Source: Halomarina salina
GTDB taxonomy: Archaea; Halobacteriota; Halobacteria; Halobacteriales; Haloarculaceae
Assembly: GCF_023074835.1 (NCBI RefSeq)
Contig: NZ_JALLGW010000003.1
Location: forward strand, 62,001 to 126,000
DNA: 64,000 nt
Direction: 5' to 3'
In this document: positions 25,001 through 33,459 of the stretch, one piece after another
How positions within the stretch are numbered: the first letter of the stretch is position 1
Layout of the letters: the number at the start of each line of letters is the position of its first letter
Made by a program: the position numbers and the translations under genes
Notes under the pieces: model-generated
What the model was told of the DNA's origin: nothing
What the model saw: only the letters and a program-made list of their open reading frames with translations
Databases searched by the model: none

Positions 25001-25591
25001 ATGGAGACCGACCTGCGAGAGGACGTGTCGGGCGTCCACCGTCTGCTCACGAGCGTCGTGACGCCCCGGCCCATCGCGTGGACGAGCACCGTCGACGAGT
25101 CCGGCGTTACGAACCTCGCCCCCTACAGTTACTTCAACCTCGTCCACACCGACCCGCCGGTCGTGATGTTCGCGGCCGAGGACGACGGCGAGCGACGGAA
25201 GGACACGCCGACCAACGCCGTCGACACCGGTGCGTTCGTCGTGAACCTCGTCACGGAACCGCTGGCCGACCGGATGGACCGGACGTCGCTGGCCGCGCCC
25301 CCGGAAGTGAACGAGTTCGAGGAGGTCGGTCTGGAGGCCGTCCCGGCGACGACGGTCGACGTGCCCCGGGTCGCGGACGCGGCCGCACACCTCGAGTGCA
25401 CCGTTCGGGACACGAAGCGAATCCACGGCAGCACGCTCGTCTTCGGCGACGTCCAGTACGTCCGCGTCGACGACGCGATGCTCACAAACGGCCGGGTCGA
25501 CGCCGCGAAGGTGGACGCGGTCGGTCGCCTCGGCGGCCCCTACTTCACCCGAGTCGACCGCCTCTCGCTCACCCGGCGCACCGACTACTGA
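25001..25591 (+). CDS. Flavin-reductase-like FMN-binding protein
   Basis: 196 residues from ATG 25,001 (GTG 24,983 would add six residues). The split-barrel FMN-binding fold of flavin reductases is shown by TSVVTPRPIAWTSTVDESG, NLAPYSYFN and the later GRLGGPYFTRVDRL. Such proteins reduce flavin with NAD(P)H for a monooxygenase or act as flavoprotein oxidoreductases. No two-component monooxygenase is visible nearby, so its partner is unknown. Position between the synthetase and a dehydrogenase suggests a step in the same pathway. Confidence 0.85.
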   Translation: METDLREDVSGVHRLLTSVVTPRPIAWTSTVDESGVTNLAPYSYFNLVHTDPPVVMFAAEDDGERRKDTPTNAVDTGAFVVNLVTEPLADRMDRTSLAAPPEVNEFEEVGLEAVPATTVDVPRVADAAAHLECTVRDTKRIHGSTLVFGDVQYVRVDDAMLTNGRVDAAKVDAVGRLGGPYFTRVDRLSLTRRTDY

Positions 25592-25675
25592 CCGGTCGGT
25601 CGACCGGTACTGCTGCCACCGTGTCAGACGGTACCATCGCTATCTTTATGCCCCGGCTGGTCCCTCTTCCTCCCG

Positions 25676-26815
25676 ATGGACGACCTCTCCGACGAGCAGC
25701 GGATGGTCCTCGAGACGGTTCGAGACCTCGCCGAACAGAACTTCGCCGAGAAGGCGTGCACGTGGCACGACGAGACGCCCTGGGAGAACGTCGAACTGCT
25801 GGCCGACCGGGGGTTCCTCGGACTGAACTTCGACGAGCAGTACGGCGGCGGTGGCATGACCGAGGTGGAGGCGCTGTTGACGATCGAGATCGTCTCGCGG
25901 GTGTGTCCCGACACGGGACTGTTCCTCGACTCGCAGACGATGCTCGGCCCCCGGGCCGTCGCCGAGTTCGGCACCGAGGCCGCCAAGGAGCGCTACCTCC
26001 CGCCGGTGATGAACGCCGAGGACGGCATCGCCCTCTCCATCTCGGAGCCGGGTGCCGGGTCCGACGTCGGCGCGATGAACACGACCGCCGAGGAAGACGG
26101 CGACGGGTTCCGGGTCAACGGCGAGAAGACCTGGGTGAGCGACGTGGGCTACTGCGGGTCGTCGGTCGTGTGGGTCCGGTTCCCCGGCGAGGGGCTGGGT
26201 TCGCTCGTCCTCGACTTCGACGCGGAAGGCGTCGAGATGACGAACCACTTCACGAACATGGCCGGGCACACCCAGACGCAGTTCTACATGGACGACGTCT
26301 ACGTCCCGGCCGAGAACGTCCTCACTCGGGGGGAGTCGGCGTTCAAGGAACAGCTCGTCTCGCTGAACTGGGAGCGCCTCGGGAACGCCGCGATGATAAC
26401 CGGGAAGATGGCGTTCGCCATCGACCGCGCCATCGAGTACGCGGAGGATCGCGAGCAGTTCGGCCAGCCTATCGGGGAGTTCCAGGGCATCGAGTGGAAG
26501 CTAGCCGACCTCGTGAAACACTACAAGGCCGCACAGGGGTTGACGCACCGGGCGGCGCGGAACGCCGTTGCAGCCGACCGGACGCCGAGCCGACTCGACG
26601 CGTCGGTCGCGACGCTGTACGCCTCCGAGATAGCCGAGCGCGTCGTCAGCGAGTGCGTACAGATACACGGCGCGAACGCCTACCAGCAGGGCCACCCGCT
26701 GGAGTACCTCTACCGGGACATCCGCGGCTGGCGCATCGGCGCGGGTACCGACGAGATACAGAAGAACCAGATAGCGAACGTCGTCAAGCACGACGGACTC
26801 GACCACGTCGTCTGA
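25676..26815 (+). CDS. Acyl-CoA dehydrogenase
   Basis: 379 residues from ATG 25,676. It shows LSISEPGAGSDVGAMNTTA, the NHFTNMAGHTQTQFYMDDV beta region and QIHGANAYQQGHPLEYLYR. The ending AGTDEIQKNQIA lacks the YEG glutamate, as in its paralog at 19,509, to which it is clearly closer than to the other dehydrogenases in the window. A TATA-like CTTTATG stands about 30 bases before the start. It is convergent with the hydrolase at 26,856 (40 bases). It probably oxidises the CoA ester made by the synthetase at 23,302. Confidence 0.94.
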   Translation: MDDLSDEQRMVLETVRDLAEQNFAEKACTWHDETPWENVELLADRGFLGLNFDEQYGGGGMTEVEALLTIEIVSRVCPDTGLFLDSQTMLGPRAVAEFGTEAAKERYLPPVMNAEDGIALSISEPGAGSDVGAMNTTAEEDGDGFRVNGEKTWVSDVGYCGSSVVWVRFPGEGLGSLVLDFDAEGVEMTNHFTNMAGHTQTQFYMDDVYVPAENVLTRGESAFKEQLVSLNWERLGNAAMITGKMAFAIDRAIEYAEDREQFGQPIGEFQGIEWKLADLVKHYKAAQGLTHRAARNAVAADRTPSRLDASVATLYASEIAERVVSECVQIHGANAYQQGHPLEYLYRDIRGWRIGAGTDEIQKNQIANVVKHDGLDHVV

Positions 26816-26855
26816 CCGGTCGCTTCATTCCGCCGACGCGCTGCCGCGCCTCGGC

Positions 26856-27653
26856 TCACTCCTCGAGGAACTCGACGACCAGCGAGGCCGTCTCGTCCGG
26901 GCGCTCCATCATCGGGTAATGGCCGGTCTCCTCCATCGTGACCGGCGTACAGTCGGGGAGGCCGGCTATCGTCTCCTCGAACACGTCGTCCTGGATATAG
27001 AAGTCCTCGGTCCCCCGGACCAGCAGGACGGGAAGCGTCGCCTCGTCCAGCCTGTCGGAGACGTCGTGGTCGGCCCAGCCCTGCAGGTCGTTCGTGCCGA
27101 CCTCGTGCGCGCTCCGGTGTTGCCAGACGAGTTCGCGGCGGGCGGCGTCGGGGACGCTCTTCGCGGTGGAGTCGACGACGGAGTACTCCAGCACGTTCTG
27201 CCAGCCGGGGAGCGCGTGAGGGTGTGACAGCCGTCCGAGCTGTGCGCCCCGCGTCCGGCCCGCTCCCTCGAACGCGAGCGCACACCGGAAGGCGTCGGGG
27301 TGCTCGACGGCGAGGTCCAGCGCCGTGTCGCCGCCGATGGAACACCCCATCACGGCGGGCGCGTCGAGGCCGAGTTCCCGGACGAGGTCGAGGACGAACT
27401 CGGCGTGCTGGTGGATGGTGTCGTGAGGCTCCCAGTCGACCGGGTAGGACTTCCCGTGGCCCGGCAGGTCCGGCACGACGAGACGGTACCCCGCGTCGAC
27501 GAGCGGCGGCGCGACGTGTCGCCACTGTCGACCGTCGGCCCCCGCGGTGTGAATCGCCACGATGGCGGGGTCGTCCTCGCTTCCGGCCGTCTCGACGTAC
27601 GTCCGGGTGTCCTGCACCGTCACGTACCGGCCGACGAGGTCGGAGTCACTCAT
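26856..27653 (-). CDS. Alpha/beta hydrolase
   Basis: 265 residues. The serine nucleophile elbow is GCSIGGD, an oxyanion segment is IHTAGADGRQWRHVAPPL, the acid is in RGTEDFYI and the histidine in METGHYPMME. These fit carboxyl-ester, thioester or C-C hydrolases. It is the last gene of a minus-strand operon that starts with the second Liv importer, and overlaps the SCP2-like gene by 8 bases, so it probably acts on the imported compound or an intermediate. Confidence 0.9.
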   Translation of the reverse strand: MSDSDLVGRYVTVQDTRTYVETAGSEDDPAIVAIHTAGADGRQWRHVAPPLVDAGYRLVVPDLPGHGKSYPVDWEPHDTIHQHAEFVLDLVRELGLDAPAVMGCSIGGDTALDLAVEHPDAFRCALAFEGAGRTRGAQLGRLSHPHALPGWQNVLEYSVVDSTAKSVPDAARRELVWQHRSAHEVGTNDLQGWADHDVSDRLDEATLPVLLVRGTEDFYIQDDVFEETIAGLPDCTPVTMEETGHYPMMERPDETASLVVEFLEE

Positions 27654-28023
27654 GGGCGGCCTCCAGGTCCTGCAGGCTCCGGACGAGCAGTTCCAGCATC
27701 TCGCGCATCCGGTTGGCCTCGAGTTTGTCGCCCACGGTCCGCAATTCGGCGACGTGGATGGCCCCCGAGAGGGACGTCTCGCCGCTCGCGACGCGTCTCC
27801 ACGCCCCGCGGTCGCCGACGACCCGGAACGTCGCGCCGAACGCCGGGACGTACGGTTCGGTGTCGATGACGCGACCGCGGTACACCTTGAACCAGGCCGT
27901 CTCGTCGCCGACCTCGAAGGCCACGGAGCCGTCGAACTGCGACGCCGCTCGTTCGAACGCTTCGGTCGATGCGTGGTCGGCGAGGTCGTCTCGCCAGTCG
28001 TCTTCGTCGAGAATCGTGGTCAT
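27646..28023 (-). CDS. SCP2-like (sterol carrier protein 2 fold) small protein
   Basis: 125 residues. The pattern of FDGSVAFEVGDETAWFKVYR, a central strand GATFRVVGDRGAWRRV and a C-terminal helical segment ANRMREMLELLVRSLQDLEA resembles SCP2-fold proteins that bind hydrophobic or acyl-CoA ligands. The family call is from pattern only. It overlaps both neighbours (4 and 8 bases) in the operon between the enoyl-CoA hydratase and the hydrolase. A lipid-binding helper for a bulky substrate would fit the steroid-like modules nearby. Confidence 0.6.
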   Translation of the reverse strand: MTTILDEDDWRDDLADHASTEAFERAASQFDGSVAFEVGDETAWFKVYRGRVIDTEPYVPAFGATFRVVGDRGAWRRVASGETSLSGAIHVAELRTVGDKLEANRMREMLELLVRSLQDLEAAHE

Positions 28024-28772
28024 GATCTGAACTCGTCGAGTCGTCCGCGTGCGTCACCGTCGTCGAACGCCCGTGCCATCGCGTCCGCCGCCTCCTCGCG
28101 GAGCGTCGAGACGTCGGCGGACGGCACGGGCGCACCGAGTCGTCGTTTCAGCGCGGCGATGGTGTGGCCGCTGTTCGCTTCGAGCGTATTCGTGAGGTCC
28201 GCTACCGCCTCGTCGAGGTCGTCGCTCGCCGCCGTTCGGCTGACGAACCCGGCGGACAGCGCCTCCGCTGCGGACACGTCGCGGCCGGTGAGGAGCCAGT
28301 CGCGCGCGCGACGCTCACCGACCAGTCGCGGGAGGAGCGCCACCGCGAGTCCCGAGATGGGGATGCCGAGTCGGACTTCGGGTACGGCGAACGTCGCGTC
28401 CTCCGTCGCGACGACGAGGTCGGCGGCCAGCGCGAGCAGGAAGCCGAACCCGAGCGCCCGCCCCTGCACGGCCGCGACGACCGGCAGCGGACACTCGCGG
28501 ACCGCGAGCGTCAGGTCGACGTACGTCTCCGAGAGCGCCCGCGCTTCGGCGTCGTCCGCGGGGTCGAGGTCGTCGAGGTCTGCACCCACCGAGAAGTGGT
28601 CGCCCGCCCCCCGGACGACGACCACCGAGCCGTCGGTCCGGTCGAGGTCGCGGATGGCGTCGACGAGCGCGTCCACCGCGTCGACGGGAAGCGCGTTGTA
28701 CGCGCCGGGGCGGTCGAGCGTCACCGTCACCTGTTCGCCGTCGGTCGTGACGGCGTGGTGGGCGTCGGTCAT
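28020..28772 (-). CDS. Enoyl-CoA hydratase/isomerase family protein
   Basis: 250 residues. Oxyanion-hole segments are FSVGADLDDLD and QGRALGFGFLLALAADL. The catalytic region reads VPEVRLGIPISGLAVALLPRLVGERRARDWLL: the first glutamate is present (PEVR), but the second crotonase glutamate position is Asp or Arg, so hydratase or isomerase cannot be decided. It overlaps LivF by 4 bases and the SCP2-like gene by 4 bases, tying a catabolic step directly to the importer. Confidence 0.92.
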   Translation of the reverse strand: MTDAHHAVTTDGEQVTVTLDRPGAYNALPVDAVDALVDAIRDLDRTDGSVVVVRGAGDHFSVGADLDDLDPADDAEARALSETYVDLTLAVRECPLPVVAAVQGRALGFGFLLALAADLVVATEDATFAVPEVRLGIPISGLAVALLPRLVGERRARDWLLTGRDVSAAEALSAGFVSRTAASDDLDEAVADLTNTLEANSGHTIAALKRRLGAPVPSADVSTLREEAADAMARAFDDGDARGRLDEFRS

Positions 28773-29482
28773 TCGAGCACCTGGTCGACGGCGTTCTGGT
28801 AGGCGTCCTCGAACTCGCCTCGCTCGCCGAGGTACTGGAGCGTGTTCTTGCGCATCAGGTACATCCGGTCGGAGACCTGCTTTGCCATCCGTATCTGCTC
28901 GTCGACGAGCAACACGGTGACACCCGACTCGCTGATGTCGACGATGGTATCCCGGATGTCCTCGACGATCTTCGGTGCGAGGCCGAGGGTCGGTTCGTCG
29001 AACATGATGAGGTCCGGGTCGATGACGAGACCCTGCGCGATGGCGAGCATCTGCTGTTGGCCGCCGCTCATCGTCCCGGCGACCTGCGACTGGCGGTCCC
29101 GAAGGATGGGGAACAGGTCGAACACACGGTCGAGTTGCTCGTCTCGCGAGACGTCGGCCGCCGGAATCATCGCCGTCTGGAGGTTGTTCCGGACGGTCAT
29201 CTCCGGGAAGATGCGGTGACGCTCCGGGACGTACGCGAGGCCCCTGTCGATGCGCTCGAACGGTTCCTCGCCCACGATGGACTCGCCGTCGAACCTGACG
29301 TCCCCGCTGTCGATGGCCTTCACGCCAGCGACCGCGTCGAGGAGCGTCGTCTTGCCAGCGCCGTTCGCGCCGACGATGGCCACGACGTCACCGGCCGGGA
29401 CGTTCAGGTCCGCGTCCCGGATGACCTCCATGTCGCCGTACGAGACGTGGAGGTCGTCGACCGTGAGGAGTTCGCGCGTCAT
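28769..29482 (-). CDS. livF: Branched-chain amino-acid-type ABC transporter ATPase (LivF-like)
   Basis: 237 residues from ATG 29,482, overlapping the LivG stop by 4 bases. Walker A GANGAGKTT, the LivF Q-loop region YVPERHRIFPEMTVRNNL, signature MSGGQQ and Walker B LIMFDEPTLGL are all normal. It is the ATPase with a canonical signature in this second importer, paired with a LivG whose signature is divergent. Confidence 0.92.
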   Translation of the reverse strand: MTRELLTVDDLHVSYGDMEVIRDADLNVPAGDVVAIVGANGAGKTTLLDAVAGVKAIDSGDVRFDGESIVGEEPFERIDRGLAYVPERHRIFPEMTVRNNLQTAMIPAADVSRDEQLDRVFDLFPILRDRQSQVAGTMSGGQQQMLAIAQGLVIDPDLIMFDEPTLGLAPKIVEDIRDTIVDISESGVTVLLVDEQIRMAKQVSDRMYLMRKNTLQYLGERGEFEDAYQNAVDQVLE

Positions 29483-30162
29483 ATCGCCATCTCCCCCAGG
29501 AAGTCCTCCCGAACCGTCTCGTCGTCGAGCATCTCCTCCGGCGTGCCGCGTTTCATCACCTGCCCCTGTGCGAGGATGGTGACGGTGTCCGCGAGGTCGA
29601 ACGCCGTCTCGATGTCGTGTTCGATGAGCATCAGCGTCTTCCGCTCGGCGAGGGCGTCGAGGTAGCCGACCATCGCCGGCTTCTCGGTCGGGTTGAGTCC
29701 CGAGAACACCTCGTCGAGCAGGAGGAGTTCGCCCTCGCTGGCCAGCGCCAGCGAGACGCGCTTGCGCTCGAACAGCGTCAGTTCGCTCCCCTCCTTGTCG
29801 TGGATGTCGAGGAGGTCGAGCAGTTCCATCATCTCGCGGGGCGAGGACTCGAACGCGCCGAGACTGATGTTCTCGGCGACGGTGAGTTCGTCGAACACGT
29901 CGACCTCCTGGAAGGTGCGTCGGATGCCCGTCCGGGCGGTCTTGTAGTCGGGTGTCGACGTGATGTCGGTCCCCTGGAACCTGACGGTGCCGTGGTCGGG
30001 GATGTGGTAGCCCGTGATGCAGTTGAACAGCGTCGTCTTGCCAGCCCCGTTCGGGCCGATGATGACGTTCGTCTCCCCGGACGCGACGTCGAACGTGACG
30101 CCGTCGAGGGCGACGATACCGCCGAACGTCCGTTCGAGGTCGTTCACCTCCAGAAGCGCCAC
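29479..30162 (-). CDS. livG: Branched-chain amino-acid-type ABC transporter ATPase (LivG-like) with non-canonical signature motif
   Basis: 227 residues. Walker A is GPNGAGKTT (36-44), Walker B LLLLDE (146-151) and the switch histidine is in LIEHDIETA. The LSGGQ signature is replaced by LTLFE (128-132) in the segment SELTLFERKRVSLAL. The signature of one ATPase completes the ATP site of the other, so one of the two sites in the LivG/LivF dimer may be weak. Some LivG subgroups are known to vary here. Overlaps LivM by 19 bases. Confidence 0.9.
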   Translation of the reverse strand: MALLEVNDLERTFGGIVALDGVTFDVASGETNVIIGPNGAGKTTLFNCITGYHIPDHGTVRFQGTDITSTPDYKTARTGIRRTFQEVDVFDELTVAENISLGAFESSPREMMELLDLLDIHDKEGSELTLFERKRVSLALASEGELLLLDEVFSGLNPTEKPAMVGYLDALAERKTLMLIEHDIETAFDLADTVTILAQGQVMKRGTPEEMLDDETVREDFLGEMAI

Positions 30163-31172
30163 GAGCGGTCACCTCCGTTGCCGAGTCGGTCGTACAGGCC
30201 CCCGAGGACTCCCCGCGGGAGGAACAGGACGACGACGATGAGCATCCCGCCGACGATGTAGGGCTTCATGTCCGAGAGGCCGAACGTCCGCACGACCTCC
30301 GGCAGTCCGACGAGGATGATGGCACCGATGATGGGGCCGTGGACCGTCCTGAGCCCCCCGACGACGGCGATGACGAGCAGGAAGACGGTCTGGTCGAGGG
30401 TGAACCCGCCGGGCGTGATGAGGCCGTTGACGTGAGCGTACAGCGACCCGCCGACGCCAAGCAGCAGGGCACCGACGACGACCGAGACGAACTTGTAGCG
30501 CGTCGGGTTGTACCCAATGGAGCGGAGCAGGTCCTCGTTCTCGCTCGTCGCCACCGCGAGCGTCCCGACCAGCGAGCGGTCGAACGTCGCCACGACGGCG
30601 ACGGCCACGGTGAGCACGGCCAGCAAGAAGAGGTACTGAGCCACCTGCGTCTCGAACGTCACGGGGCCGATGGCGGGGGCGGGGATGCCGCTGATGCCGG
30701 TCGGTCCGACCGCTCCCCAGTTCGTGAACAGGTAGTAGACGATCTCCTCGAAGGCGAGCGTCGCGATGATGATCTCGAACGACGACCCGATGGCGATAGC
30801 CGAGAGTGCGACGAGGCTCCCCACGACGGCGGCGACGACGCCCCCGGCGAGCATCGCCAGCAGGTAGGGGACGCCGAACACGTTCACGAGGAGCGCCGAG
30901 GTGACCCCGCCGATGACGGCCAGCGCCGCCGGACAGAACACGAGCAGGTTCGGCCAGCCGAGCATCAGGTTGTACCCCGAGGCCATCACGGCGAACACGA
31001 GGACGAGCAGCGCGGTGTAACCCACGTAGCTCGACGCCGACACGAGCGGGATGGCGAGGAGCCCCAGTACGAGCGTTATGCCGACGGACCGTGCGACCGA
31101 CTGCCACTCGATGCGTTCGAGGTCGCCGTCGATCTGCTCGCCTGCGACGCCGCTCGCGGTGTCGGTGCTCAT
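30144..31172 (-). CDS. livM: ABC transporter permease (LivM-like)
   Basis: 342 residues from ATG 31,172 (MSTDTASGVAGEQ), overlapping LivH by 4 bases. The hydrophilic N-terminus of about 28 residues is followed by some ten membrane segments. Family markers are GYNLMLGWPNLLVFCPAA and the coupling region VIAVVGGLRTVHGPIIGA. A frame reaching 31,922 exists upstream but reads Arg-rich shadow sequence of LivH. Confidence 0.92.
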   Translation of the reverse strand: MSTDTASGVAGEQIDGDLERIEWQSVARSVGITLVLGLLAIPLVSASSYVGYTALLVLVFAVMASGYNLMLGWPNLLVFCPAALAVIGGVTSALLVNVFGVPYLLAMLAGGVVAAVVGSLVALSAIAIGSSFEIIIATLAFEEIVYYLFTNWGAVGPTGISGIPAPAIGPVTFETQVAQYLFLLAVLTVAVAVVATFDRSLVGTLAVATSENEDLLRSIGYNPTRYKFVSVVVGALLLGVGGSLYAHVNGLITPGGFTLDQTVFLLVIAVVGGLRTVHGPIIGAIILVGLPEVVRTFGLSDMKPYIVGGMLIVVVLFLPRGVLGGLYDRLGNGGDRSWRFWR

Positions 31173-32098
31173 CGGGCCACCCCGCGAAGACCGCGAACGC
31201 GGTCGACGAGGACGGCCCCCAGGTTCTCCTCTCCCTCGTCCAGCAACACGGCCTTGGCGAGGAAGAACAGGATGAGGATGGCGAACTCGGAGGCGTAGAT
31301 GTAGTACGACGACAGGTAGAGGATGGCGAACGCCTCGTAGACGCCCAGCGCGTAGCCCGCGACGGCCGCGCCGAGCACTCGCCCGATTCCGCCGAGGATG
31401 ACGACGATGAACGCCTTGATGAGGAGCGATGCGCCCATGTCGGGCGTCAGCGAGAACATCGCCGCGTTCATCACGCCGGCGACGGCCGCCATGGCGCTCC
31501 CGAGGACGAACGCGACGAGGAACGTCCGGCTGACGTTGACCCCCTTGAGTCGCGCGAGATCGCGGTCCTGGACGATGGCCTGCAGTCCGAGGCCCGTGTT
31601 CGTGTAGTTGATGAGCCAGTAGAGGACCGCGAAGTTGGCGATCGAGAACACGACGACCAGGAGTTCGAGCGTCGTCACCGAGACGCCGAACGCTTCGAGG
31701 CTCCCCCGCTGCAGGCCCGCCAGGGAGACGGAGTGTGGCTCGTGGCCCCAGATCTGGGCGAACGCTCGCTCGAAGATGCGAGCGAGGCCGAGCGTGAGGA
31801 GGATGACGCCGAAGACGTACTCCGACTCCGACCGGTCGTACAGCGGTGCCAGGAGCCCCCGCTCGACGATGGCCCCCAGTGCGCCGATGACGACGACGGC
31901 CGCGACGATGCCGACCGGCCACGGGAGTCCCGAGAGCATCGTGACCTGGTAGAAGACGTACGCGCCGCCCGCGAACAGGGCCGCGTGCCCCATGTTCGGG
32001 ATGTCCATCACGCCGAAGATGATGGTGAAGCTCGCTGCGAACAGCGCGTAGATGCTCCCCTGGATGAGTCCGTTGACGAGGCTCTCTAGTAGTACCAT
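31169..32098 (-). CDS. livH: ABC transporter permease (LivH-like)
   Basis: 309 residues from ATG 32,098 (MVLLESLVNGLIQGSIY); upstream extension to 32,212 is not family-like. Markers are FTIIFGVMDIPNMGHAA early and KAFIVVILGGIGRVLGA late. About eight membrane segments. Starts 22 bases after the binding-protein stop and overlaps LivM by 4 bases. Confidence 0.92.
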   Translation of the reverse strand: MVLLESLVNGLIQGSIYALFAASFTIIFGVMDIPNMGHAALFAGGAYVFYQVTMLSGLPWPVGIVAAVVVIGALGAIVERGLLAPLYDRSESEYVFGVILLTLGLARIFERAFAQIWGHEPHSVSLAGLQRGSLEAFGVSVTTLELLVVVFSIANFAVLYWLINYTNTGLGLQAIVQDRDLARLKGVNVSRTFLVAFVLGSAMAAVAGVMNAAMFSLTPDMGASLLIKAFIVVILGGIGRVLGAAVAGYALGVYEAFAILYLSSYYIYASEFAILILFFLAKAVLLDEGEENLGAVLVDRVRGLRGVAR

Positions 32099-32120
32099 GA
32101 GTAGTGAGTTGAGCGCTGGT

Positions 32121-33389
32121 TCACAGGTCGACGTTGGGTGGGATGCTCGTGATCGGTGGCAGTTGACCGCTCCACGCGACGTCTTCGACGACGGCCGAGT
32201 CGCCGTCGGCACCGAACTTGATGAGCGACCCCGGGATAGCTGGCTGTCCCCGGTCGTTTATCGTCGTCTTCCCGAGCAGGGTCGTGATCTCGGTCCCGAC
32301 GAGGGCGTCGCGGATCTCCGACCCCTCCGTACTGCCCGCCTCCGCGATTCCCTGCCGGGCCGCCTGTGCGTCGGCGTAGACGTTGAACGCGGTCGGGTGC
32401 ATCGGCGCGTCGAGGCCCTTGTACTCCTCGAACTGCGAGAGCGCGTCCTCGGAGAGCGTCTCGGCGATGGCCGGGTTGTCGGCGTACGCGAGGCGGGTGT
32501 AGACGCCCAGCGCGTAGACGTTGTCCATCGCCGCTCCCACCTCGTCGATGCTGTTGTAGTCCGCGCCTCCCAGTCCCGTCAGAATCGGCATCTGCTCGTT
32601 GAGGCCCTCCCGAGCCTGCTGCTGGATGAACCGTTGCATCGCGGAGGCCCACGTCTGTACGTAGACGGCGTCGATGTTGTCGTTGTTGTACGCCCGCTTG
32701 GCCTTGGTGATGTACGAGGAGAAGTCCTGCTGGCTGAACGAGAAGCGACCAAGTTCGGTGTAGCCGCCGTCGTTGTCCGGCTGGTCGAACCACCAGTCCA
32801 TCAGCGCGAGCGTGTCGTCACCCCAGTCGCCCGTCTCGGCGATGACACCGATGTTCTGGATGTCGTCGCTCTGCTGGACCTGCCGGAGCGCGGGGTACGC
32901 GTCCATGACGGTGCTCACCGTCATCCGCATCATGTACGACCCGGGTTCGTTCACTTCGGGCGTGAACCCGTGGGTGAACGTCGGAATCTCGTTGTCGTTC
33001 GCGATGGGCGCGATGGCGATCGCACCCGTGCTCCGCCACGACGAGAGAATCATCGCCACGTTGTCGACGGTCGCGAGACGTTTCGCCGCCGACCGCGCAG
33101 CGCTGTTGTTGGACTCGTCGTCGTACTCGACGAGCGACACCTCGCGCTGGGTGCCGTCGACGTCGATACCACCGTCCTCGTTGATTCTGTTCTTCCAGGC
33201 CGTCTGCGTCTCCGTCGCGAGTTCGCCGTAGAACGCCGCCGCCCCCGAGAGGGGGTTGATCGCTCCGAGTTTTATCTTCCCCCCACCGCCGCCGCCGAGC
33301 ACACCGGTACAGCCCGCCAGACCGGCCGTCCCGAGGGTAGCCGCTACTGCACTACTCCGTCTGAGGAAACGTCGCCGTGTGTTATCCAT
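32121..33389 (-). CDS. ABC transporter substrate-binding lipoprotein (LivK-like)
   Basis: 422 residues from ATG 33,389. A twin-arginine signal (RRRFLRRSSAV, residues 5-15) and lipobox LAGC with Cys27 predict Tat export and lipid anchoring; GGGGGG follows. The mature domain begins KIKLGAINPLSGAAAFYGEL, typical of Leu/Ile/Val-type binding proteins. It opens an eight-gene operon ending at 26,856: binding protein, LivH, LivM, LivG, LivF, enoyl-CoA hydratase, SCP2-like, hydrolase. It is only distantly similar to the binding protein at 15,140, so the two importers probably have different ligands. A TATA-like TTTAACA (33,427-33,433, minus strand) precedes it. Confidence 0.93.
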   Translation of the reverse strand: MDNTRRRFLRRSSAVAATLGTAGLAGCTGVLGGGGGGKIKLGAINPLSGAAAFYGELATETQTAWKNRINEDGGIDVDGTQREVSLVEYDDESNNSAARSAAKRLATVDNVAMILSSWRSTGAIAIAPIANDNEIPTFTHGFTPEVNEPGSYMMRMTVSTVMDAYPALRQVQQSDDIQNIGVIAETGDWGDDTLALMDWWFDQPDNDGGYTELGRFSFSQQDFSSYITKAKRAYNNDNIDAVYVQTWASAMQRFIQQQAREGLNEQMPILTGLGGADYNSIDEVGAAMDNVYALGVYTRLAYADNPAIAETLSEDALSQFEEYKGLDAPMHPTAFNVYADAQAARQGIAEAGSTEGSEIRDALVGTEITTLLGKTTINDRGQPAIPGSLIKFGADGDSAVVEDVAWSGQLPPITSIPPNVDL

Positions 33390-33459
33390 GTACGAACACT
33401 CTGCGCGGACAATCCCCGCATAATGTGTTAAAGGTATCGGTGAGTTCGAAGTACGTTGC

